A stretch of 64,000 nucleotides of DNA, from assembly GCA_016793925.1 (NCBI GenBank), contig JAEULH010000084.1, positions 1-64,000 on the forward strand. The letters are read 5' to 3'. Made by a program: the position numbers and the translations under genes. How positions within the stretch are numbered: position 1 is the stretch's first letter; each line of letters starts with the position of its first letter. Shown piece by piece: positions 7,910 to 15,283 of this stretch. The notes under the pieces are model-generated. The model had not been told where the DNA came from. It searched no databases and saw only the letters and a list, made by a program, of their open reading frames with translations. Origin of the DNA: Rhodospirillales bacterium. GTDB taxonomy: Bacteria; Pseudomonadota; Alphaproteobacteria; Rhodospirillales; Defluviicoccaceae.

Positions 7910-9217
7910 GTGGATCACTTCCTATACCGCCGGAACCGCCTCCACGCAGAGGACGTGCCGCTTGAGATCATCGCCGAGCGGGTGAAAACGCCTCTCTACG
8001 TTTACGCGACGGCGACGATCGAGCGACATTACCAGGTCTTCGCCGAAGCATTCGCCGACCTGCCGGCGACGATCTGCTACGCGGTGAAGGCGAACAGCAA
8101 CATCGCCGTCATCCGGACCCTCGCCCGTATGGGCGCCGGCGCCGACGTCGTGTCCGGCGGCGAGCTCCGCGCGGCGCTGGCGGCCGGCGTTCCCGGCGAG
8201 CGCATCGTCTATTCGGGCGTCGGCAAGACGGCCGACGAGATGGCCGCGGCGTTGCGCGCCGGGGTCATGCAAATCAATGTCGAGAGCGAGCCCGAGCTGG
8301 AGGCTCTGGACGCGGTGGCCCGCTCGACCGGCCATCGGGCGCGCGTGGCGATCCGCATCAACCCCGACGTCGACGCCAACACCCACGCCAAGATCTCCAC
8401 TGGTCGCAGCGAGAACAAGTTCGGCATCGAGTGGACCGGTGCGCACCGCGTCTACGCCCGGGCCGCAGCCATGCCGGGCATCGCGGTGATCGGCGCCGCC
8501 GTTCACATCGGCTCGCAGCTTACCGACCTTGCGCCCTATCGCACCGCCTTTCAGCGCCTCCGCGACCTGGTCGCTATGCTCCGCGCCGACGGCCACCGCA
8601 TCGACGTCCTCGATCTCGGCGGCGGACTTGGCATCCCGTACGGCTCGGAGAACGCGCCGGTGCCGACGCCGGCGGCTTATGCCGAAGTTGTCCGTTCTGC
8701 CATCGGCGACCTCGACTGTCGCTTCGTTCTCGAGCCCGGGCGGATGCTGGTTGGCAACGCCGGGGTACTGCTCACCCGGGTGCTGTACGTCAAGGAGGGC
8801 GCGACGCGGACCTTCGTTGTCGTCGACGCGGCGATGAACGATCTCGTCCGCCCCGCGATGTACGGCGCCTATCATGCCATCGTTCCGGTCGCCGAACCGC
8901 CGGCCGGTACGCTGGTCCGGGAGGTGGACGTGGTCGGGCCGGTCTGCGAGACCAGCGACACCTTCGCCACCGACCGTCCGCTGCCGCCCGTCGTTGCCGG
9001 CGATCTGCTGGCGCTGCGCGGCGCCGGCGCCTACGGCGCGGTCATGGCCTCGACCTACAACGTTCGCCCGCTCGTCCCCGAAGTCCTTGTCTCGGGCGAT
9101 CGGTTCGCCGTGATTCGCCCGCGGCTGAGCGTCGAGGACATCCTCGGCCGGGAACGCATCCCCGGGTGGATGCGGGACGACGAACGCGCGCTTGCCCCCG
9201 CCGGGGGGGAGCCTTGA
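7910..9217 (+). CDS. lysA: Diaminopimelate decarboxylase
   Basis: 435 residues, normal length. It removes CO2 from meso-diaminopimelate to make L-lysine, using PLP, in the cytoplasm. The PLP lysine is in CYAVKANSN (Lys60); the barrel continues with GADVVSGGEL, HIGSQ and the glycine-rich DLGGGLGIPY that holds the phosphate; the C-terminal beta domain has GPVCETSDTFA, whose Cys comes from the partner subunit in the active site, and GAYGAVMASTYN. It follows the LptM-like lipoprotein and its TGA stop overlaps the TTG start of the TIGR02302 gene, an order typical of alphaproteobacteria. Confidence 0.96.
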   Translation: MDHFLYRRNRLHAEDVPLEIIAERVKTPLYVYATATIERHYQVFAEAFADLPATICYAVKANSNIAVIRTLARMGAGADVVSGGELRAALAAGVPGERIVYSGVGKTADEMAAALRAGVMQINVESEPELEALDAVARSTGHRARVAIRINPDVDANTHAKISTGRSENKFGIEWTGAHRVYARAAAMPGIAVIGAAVHIGSQLTDLAPYRTAFQRLRDLVAMLRADGHRIDVLDLGGGLGIPYGSENAPVPTPAAYAEVVRSAIGDLDCRFVLEPGRMLVGNAGVLLTRVLYVKEGATRTFVVVDAAMNDLVRPAMYGAYHAIVPVAEPPAGTLVREVDVVGPVCETSDTFATDRPLPPVVAGDLLALRGAGAYGAVMASTYNVRPLVPEVLVSGDRFAVIRPRLSVEDILGRERIPGWMRDDERALAPAGGEP

Positions 9218-11724
9218 GGCGGTTCGCCGCTCGGCGCTACCGCCGGCTGCTGGCTCTGGCCGGGGCCGCCCTCCTCTGGGAACAACTTTGGCCGCGGTTG
9301 TGGCCGCTTGCGACGATCGTCGGCGCCTTCGTCGCGTTGGGTCTTCTCGACGTCCTGCCGCAGTTGACCGGCTGGTTGCACGCCGCGGTGCTCGTCGTCT
9401 TTGCGGCCTCGGCGCTGGCGGCCGCCGGCTACGCCCTGCGCGGCCTGCGACGGCCTGATCGGGCCTCGCGGCGGCGGCGACTGGAGCGCGACAGCGGGCT
9501 CGCGCATCGGCCTCTCGGCGCGCGCGACGATCGCCTTGCCGCGGGCGCCGACGATCCTGCGGCGCGCAGCCTCTGGGCGCTGCATCAAAAGCGGATGGCC
9601 GCGGCGGCCGAACGGCTGACGATCAGGCCGCCGTCTCCGGGCGTGCCACGCATCGAGCCCTGGGGAATCCGCGCCGGGGTGGTTCTGCTCCTTGTCATCG
9701 GGATTGTCGCGGGCGGCGGCGCCGCGCCGGAGCGTATGTGGCGGGCCGTGACGCCGGCTTTGGCGACGACGGCGACGCAGCCCCTCGTCGTCGAGATCTG
9801 GATGACGCCGCCGGCGTATACGGGCGTCGCGCCAATTTTTCTCAGCAATGGGAGCGGGGAGGGGAAGGAGGACGCGGCTGTCGCCGTGCCACAGGGCAGC
9901 AGTCTTCTGGCGCAGGTGAGCGGCGTGCGCTCGGCGCCTCTGCTTGTCATGGGCGACGGGCGACACCCTTTTGCAGCGTTGACGGATGACGCCGCCGGGG
10001 ACGCGCCGCGGACCTCCGCCTACCGGACCGAGACGACCGTCGGAGCCGCAAGCGGCGGAACGATCGACGTCCGCCTCGGCTCGCACTCGCTGGCGGCGTG
10101 GCACGTTCGGGTCATCCCGGACACCCCGCCCTCCGCTGCGTTCGTCAAGCCGCCCGAAGAGGCCGGCAACGGTCAACTGGCGTTCGCCTACACCGCTGCG
10201 GACGATTACGGCCTGAGCGCCCTCGGCATCGAAATACGGCCTGCGGCGACGCCGGAGCTTGCGCCGGAGGCAACCCCGGCGGCTGCATCGGGCGACGCGC
10301 TCGTCCGCCTCGATCTGCCCATAACCATCGGCGCGGCGGGCGCCGTTTCGGCCACGGCAACGGAAGATTTGTCGGCCCATCGTTGGGCCGGATCGGCGGT
10401 GCGCATGCGCCTTGTCGCGCGCGACACGACCGGTCAGACCGGGCACAGCGACGAAATCGAAACGATCCTGCCCGAGCGCGCCTTCAAGCACCCGGTGGCG
10501 CGGGCGATCATCGCCCTGCGAAAGCGCCTCGGCGCCGCAACCACGGCGAACGATGTTCGCGCCGGGGTCGCCGCCGGTCTCAATGCGATCGCTGAACATC
10601 CCGAGGCGTTCGCCAACGATATCGTCGTCTCGCTGGCGCTGAGCGTGGCGCGGGCGCGGCTGCAAGCCGATGCCGGCGACAATGCCGTCGACAGCGTGCG
10701 GTCGATGCTGTGGTCGGCGGCCCTTCACCTCGACGAAGGCGACGTGCCGCAGGCCGAGCGGGTTCTGGCCGAGGCCCGCGCGAAGCTGGCGGACGCGCTC
10801 GAGGCTGGCGCCGACGATGCCGAGATCGACCGGCTTGCTGATGCGCTCGAGCAGGCGCTGGCGCAATACCTGAACGCGGTTGCGGCGGAACTGGCGCGGC
10901 GCGGCGGCATGACCGGGCAGCCTTTCCCCCCGGATACGGTGCTCGGCTCGGATGAGCTTCGCGATCTGGTCGAAGCGATGCGCGAGATGGCCCGCACCGG
11001 CTCTCGCGACGGCGCACGGGAGCTTCTGGCGCAGCTTCAGGCCATGCTCGAGGGCATTCGCGACGGCCTCGACATGAGCGCGAACCGGGAGGAGCTGGCC
11101 GAGGCCGGGGCGATCATGCAGGAATTGCGGACGCTTGCCGACGACCAGCAACGTCTGCTGGAGCAGACCTTCGCTCGATCACGCGAAGAGAGCAGCGCGC
11201 CGGTCGATATCCGGCCGGGCGCGCGGACCGCGCGGAAGGAACACGCCGTCGGCGCCGCGAGCGCCGCCGCCCAGGACGACCTCCGCCGTCGGCTTGACGA
11301 GACGGCGGTACGTCTGGACGCGTTCGCCGGCGAGATCCCGCCTGCGCTTGGCGAGGCGGGCGCGGCCATGAGCGCCGCTGCGCGGGCGCTGAGGGCGGAC
11401 CTGCTGGGTGACGCCAGCGATCGGCAAGGCGAGGCGGTTCAGGCCCTGCGCGATTCGCTGCAAGGCGCGGGGCAGGCGATGGCCCAGCGCCTTGGCGCCG
11501 GCTTGGCGCTGTTTGCCGCCGGCGGCCGCGGCGGCGGCGACCCGTTCGGACGCGCGCCAGGGGAAGAGGGACGCGGCTTTGCAACCGGCAACGTCACAAT
11601 TCCGGAGCAAAGCGAGCTTCGCCGGGCTGCTGAGATCCTCGATGAGCTTCGCCGGCGCGCTGGCGAGCGCCAGCGCCCGGAAGAAGAGCTGCACTATATC
11701 GACCGTCTGCTCCGTCGCTTTTGA
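9214..11724 (+). CDS. TIGR02302/DUF4175 family membrane protein
   Basis: 836 residues. The start is a TTG at 9214-9216 that overlaps the lysA stop (TTGA) and follows a run of Gs (GGGGGGGAG) as ribosome-binding site; no other start fits before the first membrane segment. Two or three hydrophobic segments lie near residues 8-70 and another at about residues 150-170 (VVLLLVIGIVAGGG). A large periplasmic part follows, then a long Ala/Glu/Arg-rich helical region, probably coiled coil, up to the C-terminus (ELHYIDRLLRRF). The family is conserved behind lysA in alphaproteobacteria; its function is unknown. Confidence 0.88.
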   Translation: MRRFAARRYRRLLALAGAALLWEQLWPRLWPLATIVGAFVALGLLDVLPQLTGWLHAAVLVVFAASALAAAGYALRGLRRPDRASRRRRLERDSGLAHRPLGARDDRLAAGADDPAARSLWALHQKRMAAAAERLTIRPPSPGVPRIEPWGIRAGVVLLLVIGIVAGGGAAPERMWRAVTPALATTATQPLVVEIWMTPPAYTGVAPIFLSNGSGEGKEDAAVAVPQGSSLLAQVSGVRSAPLLVMGDGRHPFAALTDDAAGDAPRTSAYRTETTVGAASGGTIDVRLGSHSLAAWHVRVIPDTPPSAAFVKPPEEAGNGQLAFAYTAADDYGLSALGIEIRPAATPELAPEATPAAASGDALVRLDLPITIGAAGAVSATATEDLSAHRWAGSAVRMRLVARDTTGQTGHSDEIETILPERAFKHPVARAIIALRKRLGAATTANDVRAGVAAGLNAIAEHPEAFANDIVVSLALSVARARLQADAGDNAVDSVRSMLWSAALHLDEGDVPQAERVLAEARAKLADALEAGADDAEIDRLADALEQALAQYLNAVAAELARRGGMTGQPFPPDTVLGSDELRDLVEAMREMARTGSRDGARELLAQLQAMLEGIRDGLDMSANREELAEAGAIMQELRTLADDQQRLLEQTFARSREESSAPVDIRPGARTARKEHAVGAASAAAQDDLRRRLDETAVRLDAFAGEIPPALGEAGAAMSAAARALRADLLGDASDRQGEAVQALRDSLQGAGQAMAQRLGAGLALFAAGGRGGGDPFGRAPGEEGRGFATGNVTIPEQSELRRAAEILDELRRRAGERQRPEEELHYIDRLLRRF

Positions 11725-11845
11725 GCCGGACCGACCGGAGCGTTCCTTCGCGCTCGTTCCGCCTCCTCGGCGATCGCCCCCCTCACCGAGGTCAGCGATC
11801 GCCTTCACCGAGGATCCGGAGGCGGAGGTGCAGCTATGCGGTGCC

Positions 11846-12025
11846 TCAGTCGTTCTTGATGCTGTCGCGCACGCCCTTCGCACTCTCCTTCACGTCGTGA
11901 GCGGCGCCTTTAACCTCGCCTTTGGCCCTGTCTGCCTTGCCTTCGGCCTCGATCCGCTCGTTGCCCGTCGCCTTGCCCACGGTTTCCTTCACGACGCCTT
12001 TCGCCTTGTCTTTTTCGCCGGCCAT
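11846..12025 (-). CDS. CsbD family stress protein
   Basis: 59 residues, highly charged and without hydrophobic core, with the CsbD pattern: GVVKETVGKATGNERIEAEG, then KADRAKGEVKGAA. CsbD-like proteins are general stress proteins of unknown mechanism that are strongly induced by salt, desiccation or stationary phase. The ribosome-binding site is AGAGAGGTGA, directly before the ATG at 12025. An EcfG-type promoter (GGAAC-16-CGTT) lies 35-59 bases upstream, which agrees with general-stress control. It is convergent with the TIGR02302 gene. Confidence 0.9.
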   Translation of the reverse strand: MAGEKDKAKGVVKETVGKATGNERIEAEGKADRAKGEVKGAAHDVKESAKGVRDSIKND

Positions 12026-12059
12026 GTCTCACCTCTCTGCAATCGACTATCAGGGTATG

Positions 12060-12084
12060 AACGGCTTCGAGCCGGCATGGTTCC
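12060..12084 (-). promoter_or_regulatory. EcfG-type (general stress sigma) promoter of csbD
   Basis: On the minus strand GGAAC (12084-12080) is followed after 16 bases by CGTT (12063-12060), the consensus recognised by EcfG sigma factors of alphaproteobacteria. The predicted start of transcription is near 12053, about 28 bases before the csbD ATG. I saw no second copy of this pattern upstream of another gene in the window. Confidence 0.65.
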
Positions 12085-12241
12085 CTGAGCCAATGCGTGA
12101 AGATGTCGACGCCGGACCTCCGCGGAGACGTTGGAAGTGCCGTCCGTCGCGCGAGTGTGCGAGTGCCGCGGCCCGCATGACCGGGTCGGGGGAGCCTCTG
12201 CCCGCCCTGCGATGGCGGTGGGATGCGCGCGGCAGATGGCG

Positions 12242-13399
12242 CTAGGAGGCCGCCGGCCTCGGCGCCAGGCTGACCTTGATCCGTTCGGCGCTCTCCGCCG
12301 GATCCGTGATCTGAGCCTCGAAGCGCACGCTCTTGCCCACCGGCAGGGTCTCGCCGGGCGGCCGGACAACGACCTCCTGAACCTCCGCGTTGCTCTTGTC
12401 GACAAGCACCACCCGCACCATCGGCAACGCGCGCGGTTTTTGCGCGGTATTGGCGAGATCACCCGCGACCGTCAGCACCTGACCGCCATCGTTCCACGAC
12501 CGTGACGAACTGACGCTGCGGATTTCCAGTCCCTCGGCGAACGCGTCGCTCGCGGCCAGGCCGACGGCGCTGTAGACGCCGGCGGCGCCGGGAAAGGCGG
12601 CTATGACCGCATCCCGGGTGGCTGCAAGCAGACCGACGCTGACGAGAACGGTTGCGGCAACGGCGCCGATCGCGACGACCGCCATCCGCAGGGAGCGATC
12701 ATGGGCGCGGGAGGAAGGCTGCGGCCGGATGGCGTCGTCGCCGACGGGCGGCGGTGGAATGGAGGCGTCGCCGGCTGCCGCGCCTGCCGGACGAGGCGTT
12801 GACGCCGGGTCGTATTCCAACCCTTTCGCAAGGTGCCGCTTGCGCAAGGTGCCACCGGACGTGGTGGCAGACGCCGCAAGGGTCGCCAGTGTCGGGGTCG
12901 GCGGAGCCGCCGCCGGCGAAGGGGCGTCGTCGTTCCCGCTCGCCCGATCGCGCTTTTCCAGCGTACGCCGGTCGCCGGGCGACGATGCGCTCGCCGGTTC
13001 CTCGTCGACCGGGTCAAGCCGGGCGACGTTGTCACCCGTCGCCGCCTCGTCCTCTGTGTCCTCGAAATTGTAGACGGCGCTCGCCGGTCGGGCCGGCGGC
13101 ATCGGCTCGGTCGCGATTTCCCCTTCGTGCGAACGGTCGGCATGCGCGCCGACGGGATCCGGCGACGGCGCGCGGGGCGCAGGCGCATGCGGGGATTCAC
13201 GAGCGTTTGCGCCACCGGGACCTTGGCCCAGCGACAGTGCGAGCAGACGCAACGCCTCGGCGGAATCAGGAAGCGTGGCTTCGGGCCTGTGCAGCCACTC
13301 GCACGAACAATTCGAGCACTGTACGATTTGGGGCTCGCCGGTGAGAGCGGCCGCATCCACGCTGTACAGGATCCCGCAACGCGGGCAGACGATGATCAT
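12242..13399 (-). CDS. Zinc-ribbon (MJ0042-type) protein with DUF3426 domain
   Basis: 385 residues. The N-terminus is a zinc ribbon with CPRC (residues 5-8) and CSNC (about residues 28-31). A long Pro/Ala/Asp-rich linker follows, then one membrane span (VVAIGAVAATVLVSVGLLAA) and a C-terminal DUF3426-like beta domain with LTVAGDLANTAQKPR and LPMVRVVLVDKSN. The topology suggests a cytoplasmic zinc ribbon and a periplasmic C-terminus. The ATG at 13399 is chosen because the ribbon starts at once after it, as is normal for the family. A good sigma-70-like promoter lies just upstream. Family function is not established. Confidence 0.85.
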   Translation of the reverse strand: MIIVCPRCGILYSVDAAALTGEPQIVQCSNCSCEWLHRPEATLPDSAEALRLLALSLGQGPGGANARESPHAPAPRAPSPDPVGAHADRSHEGEIATEPMPPARPASAVYNFEDTEDEAATGDNVARLDPVDEEPASASSPGDRRTLEKRDRASGNDDAPSPAAAPPTPTLATLAASATTSGGTLRKRHLAKGLEYDPASTPRPAGAAAGDASIPPPPVGDDAIRPQPSSRAHDRSLRMAVVAIGAVAATVLVSVGLLAATRDAVIAAFPGAAGVYSAVGLAASDAFAEGLEIRSVSSSRSWNDGGQVLTVAGDLANTAQKPRALPMVRVVLVDKSNAEVQEVVVRPPGETLPVGKSVRFEAQITDPAESAERIKVSLAPRPAAS

Positions 13400-13734
13400 G
13401 AGCACGGAGATTATGTTACCCTGAAAGCCGATTATAGGCACGCCGCCTCGGGCGTGGCAAGTCAAAGCGGAGAATTGAGGGCGCAAGTCCACAAACAAAT
13501 GCGAAAATTTCAACCAGTTCTTGATATTTGAAAGAAAAAGTATGCCCCATACGGGCAAAAACGCCTTGCACGCCAAGCATCCCGATCATGTCGGCGACGC
13601 GGCGCGCCGTTGCCGAGGACATGATCCCGCGGATGCATGGGGAGCCCTCCGCCTGCGTTCGCGAAGGTGCGGCGAAGTGGCGGCGCCGGCCGCCCGCCCG
13701 TGCGCAACGTGGGCGAGGTCCTCGACGGGGAACC
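13400..13734. other. Divergent intergenic region, ftsEX not present
   Basis: 335 bases between the divergent zinc-ribbon and YdcF genes. The left half is AT-rich and holds the zinc-ribbon promoter; the right half is GC-rich without a credible gene in any frame. In many Rhodospirillales the division genes ftsE and ftsX lie exactly here, ahead of the YdcF and acyltransferase genes. I looked for remnants of FtsX in the three plus frames and found none. Confidence 0.5.
13431..13460 (-). promoter_or_regulatory. Sigma-70-type promoter for the zinc-ribbon gene
   Basis: On the minus strand TTGCCA (13460-13455), an 18-base spacer and a perfect TATAAT (13436-13431) stand about 31 bases before the start codon at 13399. 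This is the best canonical -10 element in the window and lies in a locally AT-rich stretch. Confidence 0.6.
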
Positions 13735-14391
13735 ATGGTTGAAGTCGCAGGGCATTACCCGCGTTTGCGGCTCCTTGCCGCCGCCATGCTCGCAGCCGCG
13801 AGCGTCGCCTTCGCCTGGGGATGGGGGCTCTTTCGCTTCGCGGCAGAAATACCCGCCGCCGTCGTCGACTACGAGACGCCGACCGATGCGATTGTCGTGC
13901 TCACCGGCGGCAGCGAGCGGTTGACGACGGGCGTAACCTTGCTGAACCGCGGGCTTGCTCGCCATATCTTTGTTTCCGGCGTTCATCCTGACGTCGACGC
14001 CGCTGCGGTGATGCGCAGCGCCGGCGGCATTGGCGGCGATCTCGTCGACCGCATCGCGATCGGCCATGGCGCGCGCGACACCGCCGGCAACGCCAGCGAG
14101 ACCGCCGCCTGGATGCGGCGCCATGACTATCATTCCCTGCGCCTGGTGACCGCCAGCTATCACATGCCACGCAGCCTGCTCGAATTCAGGCAGGCGCTTC
14201 CCGATGCGACGATCATACCCAACCCGGTGTTCCCGAGCCGCGTGAAGCAGGCGCAGTGGTGGGCGTGGCCGGGAACGGCCGCCCTGATCATCAGCGAGTA
14301 CAACAAGTTTCTCTGGTCCTCGGCTCGTCAAGCGTGGCACGCAGCGGTCGCCGGGGCGCGCCCGGCACCTTCGTCGGAAGCCGCGCGATGA
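13735..14391 (+). CDS. YdcF/SanA (DUF218) family membrane protein
   Basis: 218 residues. The start is the ATG at 13735 with GGGGAA before it; a longer reading from 13528 would add unrelated Arg-rich sequence. One membrane span lies near residues 12-35, then the DUF218 core: DAIVVLTGGSERLTTGV, RHIFVSGVH, a NASETAAWMRR stretch, and RLVTASYHMPRSLLEF. The family is linked to envelope integrity (SanA, ElyC) but its chemistry is not settled. The stop overlaps the start of the acyltransferase gene (ATGA), so the two are likely translated together. Confidence 0.87.
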   Translation: MVEVAGHYPRLRLLAAAMLAAASVAFAWGWGLFRFAAEIPAAVVDYETPTDAIVVLTGGSERLTTGVTLLNRGLARHIFVSGVHPDVDAAAVMRSAGGIGGDLVDRIAIGHGARDTAGNASETAAWMRRHDYHSLRLVTASYHMPRSLLEFRQALPDATIIPNPVFPSRVKQAQWWAWPGTAALIISEYNKFLWSSARQAWHAAVAGARPAPSSEAAR

Positions 14392-15119
14392 CTGCTTTTC
14401 GCTCCCACGCCTACTCGATTATCGGCCTCGCCTGGACGATAATCCTCTGTATCCTCTACCTCCCTCTGCTGGCGGCGCCGCGCGACGTGCACCGGGTGGC
14501 GGTCCGCTTCTGGGCGCGGGGCCTGCTCGGCCTTCTTTGGGTCGTCTGCGGCCTGCGTCACCGCGTTGTCGGCCGAGACAACCTCCCGGCCGGACCGGCG
14601 CTCATTGCCGCGAAGCACCAGTCGGCGTGGGAGACGTTGGCGCTTCTCGTTATCGCCAGGCGGCCGGTGTTCATCCTGAAGAAAGAGTTGCTGCGCGTGC
14701 CCCTGATCGGCTGGCACTTCCGCAAGTTCGGCAACATCGGCATCGACCGCATGCACGGCGCCACGGCGCTGCGGGCGATGGTGCCGGCGGCAGGCGCCGC
14801 CTTGGCGGCCGGCTACCAGGTCATCGTTTTCCCGGAAGGAACCCGCGTCGGCGTCGGCGAACATCGCGCTTATCAACCCGGGATTGCCGCACTCTATGCC
14901 CGAACCACGGCCCCCGTCGTGCCCGTGGCGCTGAACTCCGGCCGCTTCTGGGGCCGGCGGAGTGCGATCAGGTATCCCGGCACGATAACGATCGCCTTCC
15001 TTCCGCCGATCGCGGCGGGCCTCGACCGGCGCACCTTCATGCGCGAGCTCGAATGCCGCATCGAGGATGCGAGCGCGCGGCTGGACGGCGACGGCCGCGA
15101 CGGCGAAGCCGCCGCGTGA
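14388..15119 (+). CDS. plsC: 1-acyl-sn-glycerol-3-phosphate acyltransferase (PlsC family)
   Basis: 243 residues. PlsC adds the second acyl chain to lysophosphatidic acid at the inner membrane, giving phosphatidate. An N-terminal hydrophobic segment (IIGLAWTIILCILYLPLLAA) is followed by the acyltransferase box KHQSAWETLA (His plus four residues, with Glu in place of the usual Asp, a variant common in alphaproteobacteria), FGNIGIDR, and the glycerophosphate-binding FPEGTR. It is coupled by a four-base overlap to the YdcF-like gene. cdsA, which uses phosphatidate, is elsewhere in this window (31.3 kb). Confidence 0.9.
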   Translation: MTAFRSHAYSIIGLAWTIILCILYLPLLAAPRDVHRVAVRFWARGLLGLLWVVCGLRHRVVGRDNLPAGPALIAAKHQSAWETLALLVIARRPVFILKKELLRVPLIGWHFRKFGNIGIDRMHGATALRAMVPAAGAALAAGYQVIVFPEGTRVGVGEHRAYQPGIAALYARTTAPVVPVALNSGRFWGRRSAIRYPGTITIAFLPPIAAGLDRRTFMRELECRIEDASARLDGDGRDGEAAA

Positions 15120-15168
15120 GTCGACCGGCGCCAAGCCAGGGCGTGGAACAAAAAAGGAACATGTGTTG

Positions 15169-15198
15169 TTGACGCGGGCTTCGGCGCTGACCTACAGT
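15169..15198 (+). promoter_or_regulatory. Candidate promoter of nrdJ
   Basis: TTGACG (15169-15174), an 18-base spacer and TACAGT (15193-15198) match the sigma-70 pattern well, and transcription would begin near 15205, giving a leader of about 80 bases before the GTG start of nrdJ. The leader is GC-rich with inverted repeats; it does not show a cobalamin riboswitch box. Confidence 0.45.
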
Positions 15199-15283
15199 GG
15201 GACTCGAACCCGCAGCGGCGGTCCGGGCGGACACCCGGGCGAGACCCATGGCGGCAGAGGATAGAGGATAAAGGGCGGCTTTC

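Noticed and set aside
8431-9213. N-terminal extension of the TIGR02302 reading frame
   Set aside because: This 261-codon stretch lies entirely opposite the lysA frame, is Arg-rich and has no family features; the TTG at 9214 with a strong ribosome-binding site is preferred.
13528-13734. Remnant of ftsX before the YdcF gene
   Set aside because: None of the three frames shows a membrane helix or the family's C-terminal pattern.
15197-15213. tRNA-like T-arm (GCGGG-TTCGAGT-CCCAC on the minus strand) in the nrdJ leader
   Set aside because: Only four of five stem pairs form and no matching acceptor stem, anticodon arm or D arm could be found at the right distance.
15199-15283. Possible cobalamin riboswitch before the B12-dependent reductase nrdJ
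   Set aside because: The leader is short (about 80 bases) and the conserved B12 box was not found.
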